Assembly: GCA_963978895.1 (NCBI GenBank)
Contig: OZ022247.1
Span: forward strand, 13,394,972 to 13,458,971
Length of the DNA stretch: 64,000 bases
Reading direction: 5' to 3'
Source of the DNA: Erpobdella octoculata
Taxonomy: Eukaryota > Annelida > Clitellata > Hirudinida > Erpobdellidae
A model generated the notes under the pieces. That model did not search any database, was not told the origin of the DNA, and was given only the letters and a program-made list of their open reading frames with translations. Shown here in pieces: positions 1 through 13,104 of the stretch. The position numbers and the translations under genes are program-made. Every line of letters begins with the position of its first letter. The first letter of the stretch is position 1.

Positions 1-1297
1 ATGTCGGCCAACTACGATGAGACACAGTTAGCATGAAAGAGTGAAAAGACATGGAGAAAAAATTTATAAAAACGTAGAATCTATTGACAGTGCACGCGCT
101 GTAAAATAGCGTGATTGGCTATAATGGCTATTGACAGTGAGCAGTAAAGTACTGTCACTAGCCATTCGTTATTGACAGTGAGAACATTGTATTAACGATT
201 TTTAACAGTGCGCAGCAGTAACAAATAATTTTAAAAAATTAAACGATTTATTTATGTAAATAAATAAATATCTTGTATTGACTGGCATTTATAAGTTAAA
301 CTACAATTAAATTAAACTTATTGAAATTCACATAAAAATGCATCATTATTTACCAAAAACTAGAATGTGACATTGAGACAGATTTTATATAAAATCATTA
401 TGTTTGATTAATTAACACATTATAGGTGTGTTTAGTTTGGGTTGGGATGGAGTTTAATTGAATGATTTTCAATTAGTTTAATTCAATTGCAGTTTAACTG
501 GTAGGTAAGTGCCAACCAATGCAACGTATAGCAGAAAAAATGTGAAAATAATAATAATAATTATAATGCGCCATATGTCAGTTGTTTGTATAGATAAACA
601 TAAAAGTGATTCGCAGGCGCGAATAATATTTGTTATTTGACAGTTCTTCACATATTGATGAATAAACAAGTTTTAAAAGTCAATAATTGGTAATTAGCCA
701 ATTATCGGCAATCGGCCGATGTTTTGTGGCCGATAGTCAGATATTCCATGATCGGTGCACCTCAAGAAAAAACCAATTTTTTATTATAAATTTGGAAAAA
801 AATTTGAAGGAGATATAAAATAAAATTAATTAAAACTTTAACATCTTTAAAAAAAATTCAAATCTTCTGTAGTAGAGAAATAAACTATCAGTTTTTAGTT
901 TATTTGAAGAAAACTATATTAAATTTTTCAATTTAAAAATGTATAAACTAATGAAAACAAACATTTACCTGGCAGAACCATCTATAATGACTAGCATGCT
1001 AACCTCTTTTTCTCCATGTGAGGACAGCCTATCCTGCAAGCTTTATAACTTTTAGAACTCTCTTTCTTGCACATCATAATATTCCATATTTAACTTACTA
1101 TTTATATTTTCTCCATAATTTCAGCGGGGACGGGTTTAAACCCTTGACCTCATCTTAAATACCGCCCTGTCCATTAGGTATTCAGTCTTACCATATCGCC
1201 ATATCTATAATTCAAACTCTGTTTTAAACCTCAAACAAACTGGTTTCTCTGTATTATAATATATATTACAGACTAATTTTTTTTTAAATAGATTGAA
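1..1297. other. AT-rich upstream flank of DDX49
   Basis: No gene is recognised here. Between about 81 and 215 a motif reading TATTGACAGTG or close to it recurs four times at irregular spacing of roughly 30 to 50 bases. At about 690-762 there is a short palindromic stretch built on ATCGGCCGAT and ending GATCGGTGCACCTC, which resembles the subterminal part of many hAT elements, but only one end is seen. The promoter of DDX49 must lie in this stretch; no clear TATA or initiator motif stands out. Confidence 0.5.
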
Positions 1298-4200
1298 ATG
1301 TCTTCTAAAGAAAGCAAGGATGTTGTTGTTGGCAGCAAATCTTTTAAAGGTCTTGGTCTCTGTGATGATCTTGTGATGCGTTGTAAGGATCTTGGCATGA
1401 CAAAACCGACACCTATTCAAATTAATTGTATTCCAAAAATACTTCAAGGTTCTTCAGTTGTGTTGAATTTGGATTATACTTTATATGTAGTTTATACAAC
1501 AGCTTCAACTATGAATATAAAGTTATCGTTATGGATTGAAAAACAAATTTTTTTCTGTTTAATAAAGGTTCTGACTGCATAGGCTGTGCAAAAACAGGCA
1601 GTGGTAAAACAGCTGCATTCGTTCTGCCAATAATCAATAAATTACTAAGTGACCCACAAGGTTTAATTGCTCTCATTCTTGCACCTACGAGGCAGGTATT
1701 TGTTAGAGTTTAAGAAAAAATGGCCGATCTTGTTTTATTAAATTATGTCAAATTTATTTTTCTAGGGAGTTAGCTCAACAAATTGCGGGTCACTTTGGAG
1801 AACTTGGAAGAAAATGCAGATTGAAGCACTGTGTTATAGTTGGCGGAGAAGGTTGATTTTTTTTAATATATTTTCATAATTAATAATGAACATATAAAAT
1901 TTAATTATGCATAAGAGTTGCTGTTAAGTGCCAATTTAAAATTCAACTATCTTCTTTATTTTAATTTTTACTACAAATTTATTTATTTTCTTTAACTAGT
2001 TCAATCAATTAATTTGATGTGATTTTTTTATGATTCTTGAATATTTTTTCAATTTTAATTCATTTCTGTCAATGAAGACTTTATTGAACAAGCAAAGATG
2101 TTGGCTTCTGAACCGGATGTCATTATTGCAGCACCTGGAAGACTGGCTGATCACATTGATAGTGGAACCGAATTAGATCTGTCATCGATTAAATATCTTG
2201 TTAGCTTTTTATTTTGTTTTTATTTGATTATTATCATTTGTTTGTCATTCCCCAAACATACACTACTGATAGATAATAATTCAACAGATTGGCTGGTAGG
2301 GTGGAAGTTCACTCTTGTTCCATTTTTGGAACTATAAAAAGACATACAAAATTTTTTTGTGGATGTATTAAATCATTGAAAAAATATAAAAAAAATTATC
2401 AGATATAGGGCTACGAGTGTGAATTAAGAAACAATTATCAACAGAAATGTTATCAACAGTTTCTGCGTCAAGTTGTGTGCAGCAAGAAGTTACAGTGGAT
2501 CCAGCAGTATTGAATGCTTTCTCACTATCTACTGGAATTGCTAGTAAATGTCTAGACAACATAACTCATTTAGGCAATCTTTAATTTTGGCGTTTTCCAC
2601 CAGTCAAAAATATTGACTGTTGGTGAAACTTTGGCATTAAGATATTCGGTGATTTCATCTTGATCTTAGGCAAGTGACAAACTGTCTACATTTTTGTAGA
2701 CTTTATCAAAAATAAATTGTGTATGTATATATTTATAAATATACAATATAATTTTTTTACTAGCGTAAACATCGGACACCAAAAAACATAGGCTCGGTCT
2801 GTTTGAAAACCCTAAAAACAAGGCCTGGTCCATGTAGCACTCTAGACTGTAACACATATAAAAACATCTTTTTATTTAAAATAAATTTTGTTTTGTAAAA
2901 CTTCAATTCTGCTATATCATAAAAATATCTATCCTTATAAATAAGGATTTTTCAAATTTTAAATTTTGTTGTTAAAAAATCTCCCTTTCGACTTGATAAG
3001 ATAAGAGGAAGTGGGATAAAAAAATTGTCAATAGATCTTAACTACAATCGCTGCACACACATACACTTAGACACATAATAGCTTGAAGTTAAAAGAGAAA
3101 TTTAAAAAAAAGCAAGAGTTTTGTAACTTGTGGTTAAGTAAATAGTAAGCTTGGGCATGATTCTTAATTTGCTGGTAATTTCAAGGTTCTTGATGAAGCT
3201 GACAAGTTATTAGAAGAAGGCTTTGGCGAACAGCTTCAAAAGATATTTTCGATACTCCCTGCAAAGAGGCAGACTCTACTTTTCAGTGCCACATTGTCGG
3301 ACTCCCTCAAACAACTTGTTGAAATATCTTCCAGCAAGCCATTCATATGGGTTTCTAAAGATGCGTTAGTGAACCAAGCAAAATGGATTTTTACAAAAGC
3401 AAATTTCGTTTGTTCAATATAGTTTTTAATTTCAGAATTGCAACAGCTGATGGACTGAGTCAAAAAGTTGTGCTAGTAGGAAAGCATGTAAAAGAGGCTT
3501 ATTTGGTTCACATCTTAAATGATTATAGAGAAAAATGTCCCACTGGATCTATCATGATTTTTGCCAACACTTGCAAGTCTGTCTGCTAAATCTCTGCTTT
3601 ATGCTTAGTTTTAGATCATTAATATATCTTTCAAATTGATCACATCCAGGTTCTGTGACATTTTGGCAACCATTTTAAACCATTTTCAACATAAGTGTGT
3701 TGCTCTTCACTCAGCCATGACTCAACAACTTCGAATTGCTGCTTTGAACAAGTTTAAATCAAACCAGGTGAAAATCTTAGTCTCCACAGATCTTGCAAGC
3801 AGGTTGATTCATTTAATATAATTATTGTGTTTGTTTAATGCCCTCAGTATTAATGGTTTTTCTGTGTTTTCATTCTTCAAGAGGTCTGGATATAAGAACT
3901 GTTGACCTAGTGATAAACCATAATGTTCCAACGATTGCTAAGAGTTATATTCATAGAGTAGGAAGAACTGCTAGAGCTGGTAAGTTGTACTTTAGTCAAA
4001 TGAGCTCATTTTATTATCAGTTAATTATTCTAATTAATTTAAAAAGGTAAAAATGGACTGGCTATAACTCTGGCAGAACCATTTGATGAAGAACGAGTTA
4101 AACATATTGAAAGCGAGATAGGTATGTGGTGAAGTTAACTTGGTTGTAGCTGATCTTGCAATAGAAAACAAAGAACTTTAAATTTTAGGAACACAACTTG

Positions 4201-4584
4201 AGCTTTATGACGTAAATGAAGAAGAAATTGCCAAAATTTTATGGAAAGTTTTGGAAGCGAGAGTTAAGGCTAAAATGGTTAGTTTAAACATTTTACTTAT
4301 ATATTTTTTAATTTGACTAGATACCTTACATTGCTTTGAAAAAAATTGAGTGCAAAAATGCAAATTCAAGTTAGGTGTGACCTGTTTATAACTGTCTTTG
4401 ATGTAAATAGCTAGATTTTGATTAAAGCTATTTCTTTTATTATTAGTTATATTAAAGGCACTAATAAAAAATACTTTTTGTTTTATAGGATCAGGAAACA
4501 GATTTTGAAGAGAAGAAAAAAGTTAACAAACAGAAAAAAGATATTTTAAATGGGCGACCAATCAAGAAACAACGCTTTAATTGA
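1298..4584 (+). CDS. DDX49/Dbp8 DEAD-box ATP-dependent RNA helicase, 11 exons, complete
   Basis: This gene encodes a nucleolar DEAD-box helicase of the DDX49/Dbp8 family, which acts in small ribosomal subunit rRNA processing. Coding exons are 1298-1448, 1568-1691, 1766-1851, 2078-2199, 3186-3364, 3436-3576, 3650-3802, 3882-3979, 4047-4121, 4189-4277 and 4489-4584; phases agree at every junction and give 437 aa, close to yeast Dbp8. All helicase motifs are readable: Q motif (KPTPIQ), I (AKTGSGKT), Ia (PTRELA, split by an intron), [10 protein letters not shown] (LDEAD), III (SAT), IV (IIFANTCK), V (STDLASRGLD) and VI ([10 protein letters not shown]). The C-terminal tail is lysine-rich. The intron after exon 2 must use a GC donor (1692-1693) to join PTR to ELA. 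Intron 4 is the longest (about 1 kb) and carries an interspersed repeat. The start is the first ATG of the homologous frame. Family assignment is secure; function is by family. Confidence 0.95.
2594..2722. repeat. Interspersed repeat in DDX49 intron 4
   Basis: About 110 bases around TTGGTGAAACTTTGG and ATATTCGGTGATTTCAT match a stretch at 16064-16185 inside an intron of EIPR1, with scattered substitutions. It is a dispersed, probably old, mobile-element fragment; its class is not recognisable. Confidence 0.7.
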
Positions 4585-4714
4585 ATTTACATTTTTAATG
4601 GTGCATTTTGTTTCGAGTTCCCTGTGTCTGTTGTATATATATATATTAAGTAGGATATAAATTACTTAAAGTAAATGGTTGCTCGAATGTACAATGAACA
4701 AAAATTTCATTTCC

Positions 4715-4720
4715 AATAAA
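4715..4720 (+). terminator. Poly(A) signal AATAAA of DDX49
   Basis: A canonical AATAAA lies 131 bases after the DDX49 stop codon and is the first one in the 3' flank, so it is the likely cleavage signal. Confidence 0.7.
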
Positions 4721-4879
4721 GTGGCAACAAACATTTATGCTATTCTTTACCACGTTTTTCTTACCTTGCTTTCTTGTTTCTCTTTTTGGGTGACAAAATT
4801 TGATCGAATTTTAAAACACTTCCCATCATCCAATCTTGCTGATATTTTGTGTATATAATCTTCCTCTCTTAGTCACTTT

Positions 4880-5020
4880 CGCATCTCTACTGTTAAGCAT
4901 TCTTTTTGCTAAATGCTCTTTTTCCTACTCTGGTCCCTTTCTCTGGTTTATGTCCGAGCGCTATTGAACGCCACGGAAATAGAGCTATATAAATAAATGC
5001 GATTGATTGACACATCTGTT
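4880..5020 (+). repeat. Possible 3' tail of a LINE
   Basis: The stretch ends with GCTATATAAATAAATGCGATTGATTGA, in pieces like those that close many L2/CR1 LINE 3' UTRs, with a short GATT-type tail. No coding part is attached. This is a weak, pattern-based call. Confidence 0.3.
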
Positions 5021-5242
5021 TTTGAGGTTGTGTTTGAACTCGCTTCATGTAGCTGACAATTTGTTCGTTTTCAACCTAGGTCACTGGCAATTTTAAAACA
5101 AGGTCGATCACTCTGAGCTATAAGAAGCTTACTACAACCGTTCTAAGATGGCTCACGAGTGTCTTTGAATGTTGTAATTATTTATCAAATTTGGACCTAT
5201 TTCTAACGATTGTAATATATATATATATATTAGGGTCCAGCC

Positions 5243-5400
5243 ATAATAATTTATAGTCCTTTACACCAGGTATTTTAAGACTGTAATGACTCTGCATGTT
5301 AGAAGTACCTCAGTACTTCGTTCGGGGATCATAATTTGATCCTTTTAACTATTCTCTCCTCCTTTTTCCAGGCTTGGGACTGGCTTGCAAAAGCAAAGTG
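5243..5400 (-). repeat. SINE copy (shared GGACTATAAA tail)
   Basis: Read on the minus strand this fragment runs from a CCAGTCCCAAGCCTGGA block to a 3' end reading GTCTTAAAATAC...GGACTATAAATTATTA. The same body is found at 51829-52015, and the same 3' tail ends the tRNA-headed SINE at 58768-58990. It is therefore a diverged member of that SINE group. Confidence 0.65.
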
Positions 5401-5414
5401 GAGTTGTGATATAT

Positions 5415-5890
5415 TAGGGTTGTGCCTATATGGTTTTATTCTGCCGGTATTTCCGGGCCAAAAACCGGTACCGGTATAATGTAGAAGGCCTGAAAATCGC
5501 TAGAAACAGTGTTTGAAAGTGCGTTAGTGTTACCGTCCATATATATAGAATATATTCTATATATATGTTACCGTCCGCGGTCGGTCGCCAGCTCGGACGA
5601 TAAAAGTAAACTAAACTACAATTAGTCATGGTTCAGTTAACAAAGCGGAACGGTGCTAGACCGTTAGTTCTATGCCACTGCTAAGAACCGTTGTCCGTAA
5701 TTGAAGTGTATCAAAAAATGGACATACAAGTAAATTGTACTGCCTATACCTCTGCTGTAGGTCTTTAACTTATTTGTCTTTTATGCATGAGGTGCTGAAT
5801 GCCGATTGTTCAATACCGGCACCCTTCATACCGGCGGAACCGGTATTGCCAAAAACCGGCAGGTATACCGGCTCGTGAAACATTTTATGT
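5415..5890. mobile_element. Decayed DNA element with CCGGTA palindromic ends
   Basis: Both ends of this 0.47-kb stretch carry inverted clusters of CCGGTA/TACCGG (5440-5480 and 5815-5875, each containing GCCAAAAACCGG). This arrangement is common in hAT-like non-autonomous elements. Exact termini and a target duplication could not be fixed. Confidence 0.4.
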
Positions 5891-5950
5891 GTGCGACAGT
5901 AAATTAGGCGCCTTTGGAATGACTTTAAATCATAAAACAATAAATCTATA

Positions 5951-7325
<1,375 letters not shown>

Positions 7326-7505
7326 TATATATATAAATGAACATGTCCTGAGTCAGGACTCCTGACTGACTGATTAACTGACTGATAATCAATGCCGAGC
7401 TAAAAGGCTGAGTAGCTGCTACTCAAAAACTGTAAATCTTACAGATGTAAAAATTAGTATTTAGTATCTACTCGAAAAATGAAAATATACGTGTTTACCA
7501 ATTTT

Positions 7506-8323
7506 TTTACCAATGCTTTTATTAACTCGTCGGCTCTGTTTCTCTGTCTGTTTCTCTGTCTGTTTCTCTGTCTGTTTCAAATCTTGCAATTAATTTTTGA
7601 GTCACTTCCTGATGATAGATTTTTTTCAAATTTTGCATACATGCTCAAGATAGAAGACAATGCAATATTCAATTATTAGTTTTACAATAAGTCAATTAAT
7701 TTAGTTAATTTTCTTGAGGATTTTATCGAGGGGTTTCTTGAGGGGTTTCTTGAGGGTTATCTTGAGGGTTTTTTTGAGGGTTTTCTTGAGGGTTTTCTGG
7801 AGGGTTTTCTTGAGGGTTTTCTTGACCACAAAACGCTAACCGACTGGCAGACTATTTTACCAAGTTAACACGAACCACACTCACTGACCGCGATTCTCAA
7901 GCGTGTACGAAATTTTCATGAAAATAGTTGAGATATTTAAATTCGGTGCTTTTTGATGATATTTTTATTATTATTACCAATGCTTTTATTAACTCGTCGT
8001 CTCTGTTTCTCTGTCTGTCTGTTTGTTTCTCTGTCTGTTTCAAATCTTGCAATCAATTTTTGAGTCACTTCCTGATTATAGATTTTTTCAAATTTTGCAT
8101 ACATGCTTAAAATAGAAGACAATGCAATATTCAATTATTAGTTTTACAATAAGTCAATTAATTTAGATAATTTTAATTAATTTCGATATTTCGATATAAT
8201 TAAGATATTTCGACTTTAACATAAAATAAAAGAGTAATATAAGAAAAAATTGATTGCAAAATTTGTGTTGTAATTACATATAAGAGCATTGGTTTTAAAA
8301 ATTCGTTTTTAATTTACTTGTTT
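7506..8323. repeat. Dispersed repeat, copy A
   Basis: This 0.8-kb segment is nearly identical to 52369-53099. It contains an internal imperfect duplication of about 430 bases (each half starting ACCAATGCTTTTATTAACTC, followed by a CTGT/CTCT pyrimidine tract). Copy A carries a minisatellite at about 7738-7830 of units near TTGAGGGTTTTC, roughly eight units, where copy B has only two. No protein-coding content or terminal repeat is seen, so the class is unknown. Confidence 0.85.
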
Positions 8324-8757
8324 ATAATTTGGTTTCCATGATCGCAAATGTGAGGTGGAAAAAAAGATTTGATTAAAAATTCCAAAATTAAAAATATGTC
8401 AGTTTTTCAATCTAGTAGTTACCGAAATTATTCTTACAAAATAACAAAATACATGATTAAATAATTTTTGAAAATTTGGTGTTCAGGGTTTCAAACGTGG
8501 GGTGGAAAATTGGGTTACATTTTTCTTCGAATGACTGCCATTCTGAAACTGAGAATAGGCTACTACCAGTGGCGTCTACTACTGTATACTCAAGAGGCAG
8601 CTGCTTCATACAAATCAAAACTGGGGGGGAAATTTTAATTTTTACTCAAAACTGGGGGGGAACTTTATTCCCTGGGAAATTTTATTTTAGGACCGGCTAT
8701 ATAATTGACAGTAGGTATTTACTATTACCAAAGAGATATAATAGCTGGAGGGAGAAC

Positions 8758-10067
8758 GGTGTCACGACAAAACGTTCACAGACAAAATGTTCAACGACAA
8801 AATGTTCCCGACAAAATGTTCACGACAAAACGTTCACGAAAAATGTTCACGCACAAAATGTTCACAGACAAAATGTTCACAGACAAAATGTTTACAGACA
8901 AAATGTTCAACGACAAAATGTTCACGACAAAACGTTCACGACACAACGTTCACGACAAAATGTTCACGATTGCAACTTTTAATTTTAGTTTAGTTTTTAA
9001 ATGATCAAATATGTTGTTTTTCACGAAATGAGCACAAATAAAACGTTAACAATAGTAAATGCAATGCTAATTTCCTCTTTGATACCCCTAACTCAAATGG
9101 CAATCAGATGAATATGGATCGGAGTACTGTAAACTGTTTCAGTAAGAAGAAAAGAAAATGACAGATGAGATGAGATAGCTGTAATAGGAAAATACAATTG
9201 GTTGCGAATTTGAGATCGCTTGAATCTTCAATTTTAAATATGCAAACGACGTAAAGAAGGCTTGATGGCTGTATTCTAAAGATTAAAAAGTTAAGGGTAT
9301 CCAAGAGAAATTAACCAACCCGCATTAACTAGTTAATAAATGGAACGATGATAAAAAAGGGTCAAAATATAAAATCTTTATATACTCCGATCGAAAAGAA
9401 AAAGAAATGCAATTATTTATTAATTGAGATTTATTTGATGTTTCAATTTTAATTAAATGAACGATAGAAATAAGCTTTGATCGTTGTAGCCTAGCGATTA
9501 AGAAGTTATCGGCTTCCAAGAGCAATATAGCCGGCTTTAATTACCTAATTAACGTAGCGATGACTTGGGTTAAGACTCAATAAGCAGCAAATTGAAGATC
9601 ATTTGATGTTTCAATTTTAATTAAGTGAACGACAGAAATAAATCTTGATCGATATTTTTTGCTTTTTGCATGTCTGGTTTTACGGTTAACTTAAAATAAA
9701 TGTTTGATAAGTTGATTGTTGCCAATATGTATTAGTGTCATACACGCATACTCTGCTTAGGTAAATCAAATGGTGAATAGAAACACCACAAAATATGACT
9801 TAATTATTAGTTTGCAAGCGATCTTGACATAATAAAACAATATGTGTATTTTTCAGTGTGAACATTTTGTCGTGAACGTTTTGTCGTGAACGTTTTGTCG
9901 TGAACATTTGGTCGTTGAACATTTTGTCTGTGAGCATTTTGTCTGTGAACATTTTGTCTGTGAACATTTTTTCGTGAACATTTTGTCGTGAACGTTATGT
10001 CGTGAACGTTTTGTCGGGAACATTTTGTCGTTGAACATTTTGTCTGTGAACGTTTTGTCGTGGAACC
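8758..10067. mobile_element. Mutator-like non-autonomous element with minisatellite terminal inverted repeats
   Basis: The ends are GGTGTCACGAC and, inverted, GGTTCCACGAC, flanked by a perfect 9-bp duplication AGGGAGAAC (8749-8757 and 10068-10076). Behind each tip is a 200-bp array of 13-15-base units (CACGACAAAATGTT and CACAGACAAAATGTT types); the right array is the reverse complement of the left one, in matching unit order near the tips. The interior (9000-9850) is AT-rich with three degenerate copies of a block around GATGTTTCAATTTTAATTAA. Nine-base duplications and long inverted repeats point to Mutator-like elements; no transposase is present. Confidence 0.8.
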
Positions 10068-10293
10068 AGGGAGAACGAAGTAAAATTATGCGACTTTTCA
10101 CGGAACCGTCTATGTTGTAACTTAATTTTCAATAAAATACCGCGTAATCATCATAATTTAGAGTTATCCAATCACACTCCGTTTTTTTAAAAAAGCTATC
10201 CAATGATGTTATTTCAATAGCGTCATTAAGCAACCAAAGCATGATTAAAAGTTAATATGTTGTTGTTATTGGTTTTTAAGCGACGATTTGTAA

Positions 10294-10905
10294 ATGTCTA
10301 TATTTGAATTGCGTTTGTTATCATCTGAAATCATTAGTCCGTCTCAAATTCAAAACATTTGTAACTTTTATGATTTGAATGCAAATGACATTGCAAATGA
10401 AAGAAATGATTTTCTGCCAGTTTTTCAGTCAATGGTTGATTTTGTTAGTATTGAGGATATATATTCTGACAAAAAAGAAAGATCACAGCAACTTCGGCCT
10501 GAAACACTACGTACAAACGGATCTGGAGAACCGAGTAATAACGAGGATTGTGAAAATGATGACAAATGTGATGTTTCTGATGATGATCAAACTTCTAACA
10601 ATTGTATTGACTATAGTTTCGTTAAGCCATTGCGAGCTCTAGAAGAACTGTCGTTGTTTCCTAATTTACTTTGTTTTGTAAAAATATTGACAACAATAGC
10701 GGTAACAAGTTGCAGTGCTGAGCGTGCAATGAGTCGGGTGAAAATTATAAAAAATCGATTACGAAGCACAATGATCGATGATTGGTTTTCATCTCTAACA
10801 GTTTTAGCGAGCGAGAGAGACATACTAGAGTCATTGCAAACAAAAGACATTATTGATCGATTTGCTATGTGTTCGACCAAACTGCAGAGGTTGTTAATGA
10901 CCTAA
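10294..10905 (+). pseudogene. hAT transposase, C-terminal part (dimerisation domain)
   Basis: A 203-codon open frame whose second half reads as a hAT dimerisation domain of the ZMYM1-like type: LFPNLLCFVKILTTIAV, then SCSAERAMSRVKIIKNRLRS, then a SLTVLAS helix. In hAT transposases this region assembles the active oligomer. The N-terminal zinc finger and catalytic core are missing, so this is a fragment. It sits in sense orientation between the hAT termini at 8567 and 11531 and belongs to that element. The first half is acidic and low in complexity and is not recognisable by itself. Confidence 0.8.
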
Positions 10906-12131
10906 AAGGATGAGACTTAAATTTAAGTTTCTCGACAGTACACAGTATCGGTAACTAAAACTATCATAATTACCTATTATTTTATATTTAATTACTAGAA
11001 GTATTCTAATGCTACAGTACATATTGAGGATATTATTACTTTATCAGAGTAATATTTTATATTTTTACACACGTGTTATATTGTTATTTTAAAATAATTA
11101 ACAACTAACTGAAAGTATGGAGACGTCCCCAATAAAAATATAAACTATTTTAAAATTAACACTTCCAGACAATAAATAGGCTATACTATGTTAATTGACA
11201 GTGCTCATGCCTCACTTCTGAAAGTGGGAGCATGCAGAGCACATACTAAAATAACTTAAGTCGAGTTCTTAGACAACAACATGCCCCAAAATGCATCATT
11301 TCTTTTTGGCTAGTTGAGAAAATTTGTATGAGGAGAAGCACACCAAGAAACCTTCCCAAGCCCTTTCAATTTGGCTCAATTATTCATGACTAGCAAGTTT
11401 GACGCGTTGCACCTCACATCTTGGCGATACGCGCTTTGAACAAAACGCTTCGCCGTACCAAAAAATATTTTTCCCAAAACTGGGGGGGGGGGAAGTTGCT
11501 TCATGAGGCTTGGGGGGGATAGACGCCCCTGGCTACTACAGATATAAGAACAGGTATTTAGATACTGTTTAGAAAATAAATATACACAGGTTTTGCCAAT
11601 CTAATTTTTCAATGTTAATAACTTTTTTCAATGCACATTAAATTCTTTTAATCTCAATTTTAGAGCATGAACAGCTTTCACATGACTTTCCGATCTTGTA
11701 TTTTGCCTACTTAACGACTTTACTGTTAATTTACAGCATTTTAATTCATAAATTTGTAGACGCCAACAGCGTATAGATCACGCACCTAAACAGAAATGCG
11801 AGCCCCAACAGAATATATTATAGAAACTGTTAAGTAATTTATTTTTGATAATCAAATTGAATATTATAATCAAAAACTATTACCCGTGCAAAATGTCAGC
11901 TCAATCTGAAAACGAGAAGTAAATGAAAGTGATTTCAAGAAATCCGGTTAGCACACCACGACCAACGAGAAAGAAGTTTAGTACAAGTGTACAAAAAGGC
12001 ACCTTTTTAATTTTGCGCCTTTTTAATTTTTGGACTTTTTAAATCTACGCCATTTTAATTTTGCGATTTGGCCTCGGGGATGGGGGCTCCCTAATGTTAA
12101 AAAAAAGAAAGCCCACCGTAGGCAAAAATTG

Positions 12132-12225
12132 TTTTTGACTATCTTCAGTCAGCAGTCTTTTTTTAGTATCTTTAAAAATTTATTAATGATAGAAAAAAAA
12201 GACTACAAACTGAAGATAGTCAAAA
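12132..12225. repeat. Hairpin-forming inverted repeat
   Basis: The arm TTTTTGACTATCTTCAGT at 12132-12149 is complementary to ACTGAAGATAGTCAAAA at 12209-12225. An inner pair, AGTCTTTTTTT against AAAAAAAAGACT, lies in between. It could be a small palindromic MITE remnant. Confidence 0.65.
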
Positions 12226-12882
12226 TCAGTTTCAAACCAGTAAAAGCAATTATAAAAAAAAGTTTATGAATAATTGTAGCACCCCCCTACCCAAAAAAAC
12301 TCATCGAATTTAGAAAAATTGCAAGACCTTCCAATTTGGCCTGGGCGGGGGGGGGGTCCGGGGGGCTTGCGCCTCCCGCCTCTCTGATTGCACCCCTGAG
12401 TCGAACCGTGAAGCTCTCACATTCACTTGTTTTAGAAAAAGTATTTCCGGGCGCGTGTTTTAATCTTCATTCGAGTCTTTTGGTAGATGGGATGAAACCG
12501 AAGATGAGGATGACGAAATGGTGCCCTAATATTACGACCATTACGACCTTTTTTACGTCCATATACATACATCGGAGCAAGTGGCAAATATAAAAGTTTG
12601 TTTACAAAAGTTATAGAAATAATTAATACATATTTATTGTGTGCGAAAAACTTGAAAAATATGGTTTACGATGAAATACTTTTAAAAGACTACGTCACTT
12701 TTTACTTTTTACAAGATGAGCTGGGCTGGGTTCTCATTGGTCGGCGTTGTAAACAGTCACTGATTTTGAGCCTTTGAGCTATTTTTGTCAATAACTTTTT
12801 TAAAGGACCGATCTGACTCTGGTGTCTATTAAAATAAAAATATCCAATCTAAAAGCTACAGCTAAATTAATCATTAATCTAT

Positions 12883-12959
12883 TCTAATCAATCTAATCTC
12901 TACCTGCTGAATCTGCCTACCTGTTGTTTAGATTTAGAATTTAGATTAGATTGATTAGA
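12883..12959. repeat. Inverted repeat of TCTAATCAATCTAATCT
   Basis: The 17-base arm at 12883-12899 is perfectly complementary to 12943-12959, with a loop of about 43 bases. The surrounding 12850-13010 is rich in TCTAATC and its complement. No element termini were identified. Confidence 0.65.
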
Positions 12960-13104
12960 TATTAGTAGAATCTAATCTCTAATCTTTAGATTCTACCAAA
13001 CCGTTCCGACCGATCTTGTCCTGACCTGAGTGTACAAAAGTTCTTATTCTAAAGCATCTAAAATCTAGGGCTAAACTTTTACTAAACTCACTAAAGTAAA
13101 AGTA

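Larger units (their letters stand above)
8567..11531 (+). mobile_element. hAT transposon with 8-bp target duplication, interrupted by a second element
   Basis: The left end reads CAGTGGCGTCTA and the right end, read inward, CAGGGGCGTCTATC. They are flanked by the perfect 8-bp duplication GCTACTAC (8559-8566 and 11532-11539), the hallmark of hAT elements. Subterminal blocks AAAACTGGGGGG and GCTTCAT recur near both ends. The element carries a C-terminal transposase remnant at 10294-10905, and a 1310-bp element (8758-10067) has inserted into its left part. Confidence 0.9.
11540..13104. other. Intergenic region upstream of EIPR1
   Basis: No gene is seen. Contents are two inverted repeats (12132-12225 and 12883-12959), a G-rich stretch at about 12340-12380 followed by a hAT-end-like ATTGCACCCCTG, and a CTAG/GATTAGA-rich zone. 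The EIPR1 promoter is expected in the last few hundred bases. Confidence 0.5.

Noticed and set aside
8763..8970. Regular short repeats suggesting a CRISPR-like array
   Set aside because: Units are contiguous without unique spacers, the locus is animal DNA, and the array is the end of a transposon with an inverted partner.
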